Made by a program: the position numbers and the translations under genes. A DNA stretch of 35,732 nucleotides from NCBI GenBank assembly GCA_025927575.1, contig JAICLJ010000032.1, positions 1 to 35,732 of the forward strand, written 5' to 3'. Origin of the DNA: Bryobacteraceae bacterium (lineage in GTDB: Bacteria > Acidobacteriota > Terriglobia > Bryobacterales > Bryobacteraceae). The notes beneath the pieces are model-generated. The model did no database searches, was not told where the DNA came from, and was given only the letters and a program-made list of their open reading frames with translations. Below, piece after piece: positions 31,416 through 35,732 of this stretch. The number at the start of each line of letters is the position of its first letter. Position 1 is the stretch's first letter.

Positions 31416-31817
31416 TCAGCGAACAAGGCGCCGGTGTTCCACTCCGATGCAACGGTCCATCATGACCAGCAATCCCAAATTTTCTGCTTTGGCCGCCGCT
31501 TCCTGATGAATGACGCCCTGCTGCATCCAGACGCAACGGGCACCTTTCGCGATGGCCGCGTCCACAATGCCGGGGACAAATTCGGACCGGCGAAAAACAT
31601 TGACGATGTCGATAGCGCCGGGAAACGCGTCGAGTGACGGGAACGCTTGCTCGCCCAGCACTTCCACTTCGTTCGGGTTTACAGGGAAAATTTTATAGCC
31701 CTGCGACTGCATGTACTTGGCGACACCGAAGCTTGCACGCTGCGGATTACTCGACAGTCCGACAACCGCAATCGATTTTGACGATTTCAAAAGTTCACGA
31801 ATCGTTTCATCAGTCAT
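31416..31817 (-). CDS. CoA-binding-domain protein (YccU-like)
   Basis: 133 residues from the ATG at 31817, which overlaps the end of the upstream pseudouridine-synthase gene by 8 bp (ATGACTGA). It is a single Rossmann-like CoA_binding_2 domain: IAVVGLSSNPQRASFGVAKY carries the nucleotide-binding loop, followed by GYKIFPVNPNEVEVLGEQAF, IDIVNVFRRSEFVPGIVDAA and the typical ending CVWMQQGVIHQEAAAKAENL with VMMDRCIGVEHRRL. These small cytoplasmic proteins bind CoA or related nucleotides; the role is not established. As the last gene of the scpA-scpB-pseudouridine synthase operon it is probably translated by coupling. Confidence 0.88.
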   Translation of the reverse strand: MTDETIRELLKSSKSIAVVGLSSNPQRASFGVAKYMQSQGYKIFPVNPNEVEVLGEQAFPSLDAFPGAIDIVNVFRRSEFVPGIVDAAIAKGARCVWMQQGVIHQEAAAKAENLGLLVMMDRCIGVEHRRLVR

Positions 31818-32637
31818 CGCCGGCAGCCTCTTGTGTCCGGGCGCCATGTCTCGTGGCTCGAGCAACTATTCGCTTGCCGGAAGGCTTTTCCCGATGCGCT
31901 TCGTCCGGGACGTCGTCCATTTTGAGCACACGACGGAAACGAGCGACTTCCTCGCGCGTGAGAGTGCGGTATGCTCCGGGTTTTAGCGCTCCCAGCTCCA
32001 GAAAACCGATCTTGACGCGTTTCAGCTTCTCGACCAAAAAGCCGAAATGCTTGAACATGATTCGAATCTGATTCTGGCGGCCTTCGGTGATGGTGACTTC
32101 GTACCAGGGGTTCACCGTTCGCTTGATGATGTGCAGACGGGCCGGAGCGGTACGCTTTCCATGAATCGGGACGCCTTTGCGGAAGTTCTCTTCCTGCTCC
32201 GTCGTGAGGATGCCGTTCACTTTCACCAAGTAGGTCTTCGGGAGATGATTGGCGGGAGAGGTGATGTGATTTGCGAATTCGCCATCGTTAGTTAAGAGCA
32301 GCAGCCCTTCGCTCGCGTAGTCGAGACGTCCGACGGGATAAATGCGCTCGCGCATGCCTTTGAAGTAATGCATTACCGTGTCCCGGCCTTCCGGATCGTG
32401 CACCGTGGTGACAACGTGCTTCGGTTTATGGAATACATAATAAATGAAGTGCTGGGGAGCCTTGATGCGCCGGCCGTCGATCTTCACCTCATCCACGGCT
32501 AGATCGGCCTTGCTGCCAAGCTCCGTCACGGTGCGGCCATTGACGGACACGCGGCCAGCGACAATCAGCTCTTCCGCCTTTCTGCGGCTGGCAATGCCGG
32601 CGCGAGCGAGCAGCTTTTGGAGCCGTTCTTCAGCCAT
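31810..32637 (-). CDS. rluB: RluB/RsuA-family 23S rRNA pseudouridine synthase
   Basis: 275 residues from the ATG at 32637, which overlaps the scpB stop by 8 bp (ATGGCTGA). An S4 RNA-binding domain occupies about residues 3-60 (RLQKLLARAGIASRRKAEEL, VSVNG). The catalytic domain follows, with D106 in YPVGRLDYASEGLLLLTNDG, then PKTYLVKVNG, YEVTITEGRQNQIRIMF and LVEKLKRVKIGFLELG. It converts a uridine in 23S rRNA to pseudouridine; B versus E/F or RsuA specificity is assigned from the S4 domain and the conserved placement after scpB, not from the sequence alone. A basic tail of about 25 residues follows the core. Confidence 0.9.
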   Translation of the reverse strand: MAEERLQKLLARAGIASRRKAEELIVAGRVSVNGRTVTELGSKADLAVDEVKIDGRRIKAPQHFIYYVFHKPKHVVTTVHDPEGRDTVMHYFKGMRERIYPVGRLDYASEGLLLLTNDGEFANHITSPANHLPKTYLVKVNGILTTEQEENFRKGVPIHGKRTAPARLHIIKRTVNPWYEVTITEGRQNQIRIMFKHFGFLVEKLKRVKIGFLELGALKPGAYRTLTREEVARFRRVLKMDDVPDEAHREKPSGKRIVARATRHGARTQEAAGDD

Positions 32638-33592
32638 TGGGTTCCGTCTGACCAGGATTATCTTCCGATGCCTCAGCTTCGGGGATTTCAGAATCGGGCC
32701 GGTCATGCTCGGCCGTTACACCAACTTCGTAGCCGATTGTGGTGGCGGGGCTATCCGCTTCGAAATCGTCTCGCTGTTCGGGTGAACTCATTTCGTGCGT
32801 TGCGTCAGCCTCTCCGCCCGAACTGGGCGGTTCTGGAGCGGTGGATGTTTCGTCAGCGAGCGACAGGCGCCCGAGTTCTTCAAATTCTTTGAGCGTCGGC
32901 AGTTCATTGAGAGAACTGAGACCGAACTGGATCAGAAACTCTTTCGTGGTTTTATATACAATCGGCTTACCGACCACGTCTTTGCGCCCTGCGGTGGCGA
33001 TCAGCCTGCGGTCAAGCAACGTCTTCAGTACGCCTGTCCCCTGCACGCCGCGGATATCCATAATCTCGGGGGAGGTAATGGGCTGCTTGTAGGCAACGAC
33101 GGCCAAAGTTTCCAGGGCGGCAAGAGACAGTTTAAAGGGCGCCTGAAGCTTTCTGACAAACCCGCGAATGGACTCGTGGTGTTCTGGCTTCGTGCCCATC
33201 TTGTAGCCACCGGCGAGTTCGCGTATTGCCAGGCCGCGGCCGGGCTGCGCGTACTCCTCGGCCAGTTGCGCGAGAATCTGTTTCACGGTCTCAACGGGCT
33301 GCTCGACCGCGCCCGCAATTTGCTCCGGAGTCAGCGGTTCGTCGGTAATGTAGATAGCCGCTTCGATGATGGCCTTCAGCTCCGTGTGAGGATCTTCTCC
33401 CGGCTGCGGTTCGGTTACCGCTTCGGCAATCAGAACATCGTCGAATTCATCGTCCGGCGCCGGCGGCCCGGCATCGGGCGAATCGTTCCTCGCCTCCACA
33501 TCGCCGCTAGGGACGGCAGTCTCGGCGCGTTCGACGTGAGCCGTCTCTGGCGCATCAACTGGCGCTTCGTTAATCTGGTCCAATTCCTGCAT
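32630..33592 (-). CDS. scpB: Segregation and condensation protein ScpB
   Basis: 320 residues, longer than the usual 180-220 because of an acidic, disordered extension of about 65 residues at the N-terminus and another of about 75 at the C-terminus. The core at about 68-245 has the two winged-helix domains: ELKAIIEAAIYITDEPLTPE, IRELAGGYKMGTKPEH, LSLAALETLAVVAYKQPITS, EIMDIRGVQGTGVLKTLLDR, and GKPIVYKTTKEFLIQFGL. ScpB dimers join ScpA to the SMC ATPase for chromosome organisation. The gene begins 8 bp after scpA and overlaps the pseudouridine-synthase gene by 8 bp. Confidence 0.95.
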   Translation of the reverse strand: MQELDQINEAPVDAPETAHVERAETAVPSGDVEARNDSPDAGPPAPDDEFDDVLIAEAVTEPQPGEDPHTELKAIIEAAIYITDEPLTPEQIAGAVEQPVETVKQILAQLAEEYAQPGRGLAIRELAGGYKMGTKPEHHESIRGFVRKLQAPFKLSLAALETLAVVAYKQPITSPEIMDIRGVQGTGVLKTLLDRRLIATAGRKDVVGKPIVYKTTKEFLIQFGLSSLNELPTLKEFEELGRLSLADETSTAPEPPSSGGEADATHEMSSPEQRDDFEADSPATTIGYEVGVTAEHDRPDSEIPEAEASEDNPGQTEPNG

Positions 33593-33600
33593 CCGTTTGC

Positions 33601-34395
33601 TTATTGATATTCCTGATCTACCGCTTCGATGGTTTCGGCAGACTCGAGCGCCTGCTTGAAATTCTCCCGCCGGCGCAAGCCTATGTCTCCGAACAAATCT
33701 CCCTGGGTGAGGTCGACGGCCTGCATTTTCACCAGTTCCAGGATTGCGAGGAACAGACAGATCATGGCGCGGCGGCTGCGCTGGCGTTCAAAGAGCCGGG
33801 TTGCGGAAAGCGATTGCGAGGGGCGTGAATGCTCCAACTCGTAACGCAAAAACCGGATCATGTCCGGAACGCCGACATCCTCTTTCCCTATCTCATATTC
33901 CGGGCGGCTTTTGGCGCGCTCGAGCACGGTCTGCAGCGTTTTAACGAGATCGATCAGAGTGACGGCCAGCCCGGGGCCCTCATCCTCGTTGATGAATTGT
34001 TCGATCTGGGGATTCGACCAAATTGCCTCCTCAACAACGCGTTTCTGCTGGAGCATTTCGGCTGCGTTCTTGAATCGCTCGTGCTCAATGAGGCGCTCCA
34101 CAAGTTCCTGGCGAGGGTCCTCTTCCGGCGCGATCTTGTCGAGCTCCGGGTCGCGGGGGAGCAGCAGCCTGCTTTTGATGTGAATCAGCGTGGCGGCCAT
34201 GTAGACGAAATCTGAAGAAAGCTCGATGTCGAGTTCCAGTGCGCGCTGCATGTAGTCGAGATACTGCCGCGTGATGCTGGCAATGGGGATGTCGTAGATG
34301 TTGACCTGTTGTTTCCGGATCAAATCGAGCAGCAGATCGAGGGGGCCCTCGTACTGCGCGAGATGAAAATTCAACGGCGACGACACTGCTTTCAA
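33601..34395 (-). CDS. scpA: Segregation and condensation protein ScpA
   Basis: 264 residues, normal for the family. It starts at a TTG at 34395; a GTG three codons later (34386) is equally possible. The N-terminal part has the kleisin signature that binds the SMC neck (FHLAQYEGPLDLLLDLIRKQ, VNIYDIPIASITRQYLDYMQ, SSDFVYMAATLIHIKSRLLL). The C-terminal winged helix closes the ring (RRAMICLFLAILELVKMQAV). It works with ScpB and SMC in condensin. It is the first gene of the scpA-scpB-pseudouridine synthase-CoA-binding operon and is separated from the POTRA-protein gene by a stem-loop. Confidence 0.95.
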   Translation of the reverse strand: MKAVSSPLNFHLAQYEGPLDLLLDLIRKQQVNIYDIPIASITRQYLDYMQRALELDIELSSDFVYMAATLIHIKSRLLLPRDPELDKIAPEEDPRQELVERLIEHERFKNAAEMLQQKRVVEEAIWSNPQIEQFINEDEGPGLAVTLIDLVKTLQTVLERAKSRPEYEIGKEDVGVPDMIRFLRYELEHSRPSQSLSATRLFERQRSRRAMICLFLAILELVKMQAVDLTQGDLFGDIGLRRRENFKQALESAETIEAVDQEYQ

Positions 34396-34410
34396 AATAG
34401 CAGGAGTGAA

Positions 34411-34431
34411 GCCCGCAAGCAGTTTGCGGGC
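34411..34431 (-). terminator. Stem-loop between the POTRA-protein gene and scpA
   Basis: GCCCGCAA and TTGCGGGC form a perfect 8-bp stem with a 5-nt loop, starting 4 bp after the stop of the POTRA gene on the minus strand. A weak T-rich stretch (CTATTTTG) comes 17 bp later and runs into the scpA start. It may separate the transcripts or only attenuate read-through. Confidence 0.5.
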
Positions 34432-34435
34432 AAGC

Positions 34436-35732
34436 CTAAAAAGGCGGCTCCTGCTCGGGCTTTTCGGCGGGCGCGGTCCCCCCTAAATTGTCCTTCTTTT
34501 TCTCTGCCTCGCCGGCGGCTCCTTTGAAAAAAAGGTTCACCGCGACGGCATGGGTCGAGGTATCCGGCACGAAAGTGGATTTTGTCGTTCCCAGGTTATC
34601 CATAATACCCATTTCTTTTATCCGCTTCAGAAAGAATTCCGGGTAATCGGGATTGAAGGGTTCGCCGGGCTTCTCGGCCCACAATTTGCGAACAGCGGGC
34701 TCGCTTTGAATATCCAGGCCGTGAACATTGAGGGTTCCAAACTTGTAAACGGGGCCGGGCTGCATGGCGTAAATGAGATTGACGGTAAGATTCTTGTCAT
34801 CCTCATGGTTTGACAACTGGATGGCGGCGTTCAGATGACCGCGATGCCGCATGAAGTCGACGAGATCGTGGCGCAACTGCTCCGCCTTGCTGCCGTCGAA
34901 AACTTCCCCCTTGCGGAAGTGCATCATCGATCGGATGTCGTCGGCCGATACTGTGCCGCCGCGGAATGTGGAAGTGCCGAAATGAAAGACGGGCCCTTCC
35001 TGAATTTCCACGTGGACGACATAGCCCGCGTTTTCCGTCGATTTTTCACTTTGAATCTTCGGGAATGTGACGGCAACGTAGCCCTTGGCCGCGTAGAGCC
35101 GTTTCGCAGCGCCGTTAAGGATTTCCCGGACGCGCGCGTCGGAAAAGCGCTGGCCAATGGCGACATCGTTCAGCGCGTGTTGCAGAGTGGGAGTATCGAT
35201 CGCCTTATTGCCGCTCACGGTCACGCGCGCGATGCGCGGGAAGGGCGTATCCGGTCGAATGATGACGGCCGGTTGGTTTGGGTCTTCGGACGAGACGAAG
35301 CCCTGAATTTTCAGTGACGGCTTGGTTTTCGCAACGAATTCCTGTGCCACTTCGGCATACCTTTTTACAACTGCCGAGGTTGCGGGAATGCGGTCGTTGT
35401 AAAGGACCATGTGCGCCCGAAGATATTGACGGAGCGCACTATCAGGGATTCCGAGATCTTCGAACTGAAGCGGAAACAATTCATCAAACTCGGTGATTTT
35501 ATAAGTCACTTCATATTGAGCCGGCTTCGAGCCGGTCCACCGGAACTGATACTCGACGTTCGAGAAGAGATCGGTCGCCAGAAGCCGCGATTGCGCTGCG
35601 CGAAACGCCGCCGGGGTCGCCGGTTCTTCTACCTTAAGTCCGAGGACTTTGATGATATCGGCAGGTTTGTAAATCTTGGTCCCGTGAACAATGATGCTTT
35701 GAATGATGCCCGGAGGAGGCGTCTCCGCAGAC
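34436..35732 (-). CDS. POTRA-repeat protein without beta-barrel (partial, 5' end off window)
   Basis: Open to the right edge, with at least 431 residues visible. The first visible repeat reads IIQSIIVHGTKIYKPADIIK and RLLATDLFSNVEYQFRW, the strand-helix-helix-strand pattern of BamA POTRA domains. Further repeats are IARVTVSGNKAIDTPTLQHA, VFHFGTSTFRGGTVSADDIR and VYKFGTLNVHGLDIQSEPAV, giving at least four. After the last repeat and VNLFFKGAAG it ends in a charged, Pro/Glu-rich tail with no 16-strand barrel and no terminal aromatic beta-signal. It is therefore not a complete BamA or TamA. It may work with a barrel protein as a periplasmic scaffold. It is separated from scpA by 40 bp and a stem-loop. 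Confidence 0.82.
   Translation of the reverse strand, partial: SAETPPPGIIQSIIVHGTKIYKPADIIKVLGLKVEEPATPAAFRAAQSRLLATDLFSNVEYQFRWTGSKPAQYEVTYKITEFDELFPLQFEDLGIPDSALRQYLRAHMVLYNDRIPATSAVVKRYAEVAQEFVAKTKPSLKIQGFVSSEDPNQPAVIIRPDTPFPRIARVTVSGNKAIDTPTLQHALNDVAIGQRFSDARVREILNGAAKRLYAAKGYVAVTFPKIQSEKSTENAGYVVHVEIQEGPVFHFGTSTFRGGTVSADDIRSMMHFRKGEVFDGSKAEQLRHDLVDFMRHRGHLNAAIQLSNHEDDKNLTVNLIYAMQPGPVYKFGTLNVHGLDIQSEPAVRKLWAEKPGEPFNPDYPEFFLKRIKEMGIMDNLGTTKSTFVPDTSTHAVAVNLFFKGAAGEAEKKKDNLGGTAPAEKPEQEPPF

Noticed and set aside
32795..33607. Plus-strand open frame of 270 codons
   Set aside because: Antisense to scpB, which has clear family motifs throughout.

Overview
The window is a chromosomal stretch from a moderately GC-rich Gram-negative soil-type bacterium. 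It is most likely an acidobacterium of the Solibacter/Bryobacter kind. That placement is an inference from gene content: an Oar-like TonB-dependent receptor with an N-terminal carboxypeptidase-regulatory domain, many sulfatase and alkaline-phosphatase superfamily enzymes, POTRA and TonB envelope genes, and a high density of exported proteins with no family I recognise. No rRNA, CRISPR array or intact insertion sequence is visible. One tRNA gene is present, tRNA-Glu with anticodon CTC.

Layout, left to right. (1) 149-3176: two tandem cation/proton antiporters on the minus strand; the second carries a long proline-rich exported leader and has an odd transport site. (2) 3776-6628: a TonB-like protein followed by an exported M48 metalloprotease. 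(3) 6730-7886: a cluster of very small genes. One of them, a 66-residue protein, has an ungapped paralog of identical length at 11182-11382. (4) 7969-13775: a GH5-like secreted glycosidase, a VanZ-like protein, a glycine-zipper surface protein, an exported protein coupled to a PHP-domain phosphatase, and a peptidoglycan-binding protein. (5) 14025-23031: an alkaline-phosphatase-superfamily island. A minus-strand group holds three such enzymes, which overlap or abut, followed by a ribbon-helix-helix-like small protein and a three-pass membrane protein. Two further enzymes are encoded divergently on the plus strand. Only one of the five has the canonical CxPSR sulfatase site; the others have Ser or Thr at the nucleophile position.

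(6) 23150-27693: a LacI-family regulator upstream of a large TonB-dependent receptor. The regulator has three TTGCAA boxes at its own start codon. (7) 27961-31308: an exported small protein, a gene-poor stretch, a coiled-coil protein, a broken LamG-type gene and the C-terminal remnant of a tyrosine recombinase lying next to tRNA-Glu. I read this as the scar of an integrated element. (8) 31416-35732: the housekeeping scpA-scpB-rluB-type operon with a CoA-binding-domain gene at its end, preceded by a POTRA-repeat protein that runs off the right edge and has no beta-barrel.

The best candidate for an undescribed system is region 5. It combines tightly coupled envelope-facing phosphatase/phosphodiesterase-like enzymes with a small RHH-like protein that ends in the same LGY tail as a neighbouring sulfatase-like enzyme, and a membrane protein whose layout resembles DUF106/EMC3 insertase relatives. 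The tail resemblance and the insertase comparison were made by eye and need profile searches and structure prediction.
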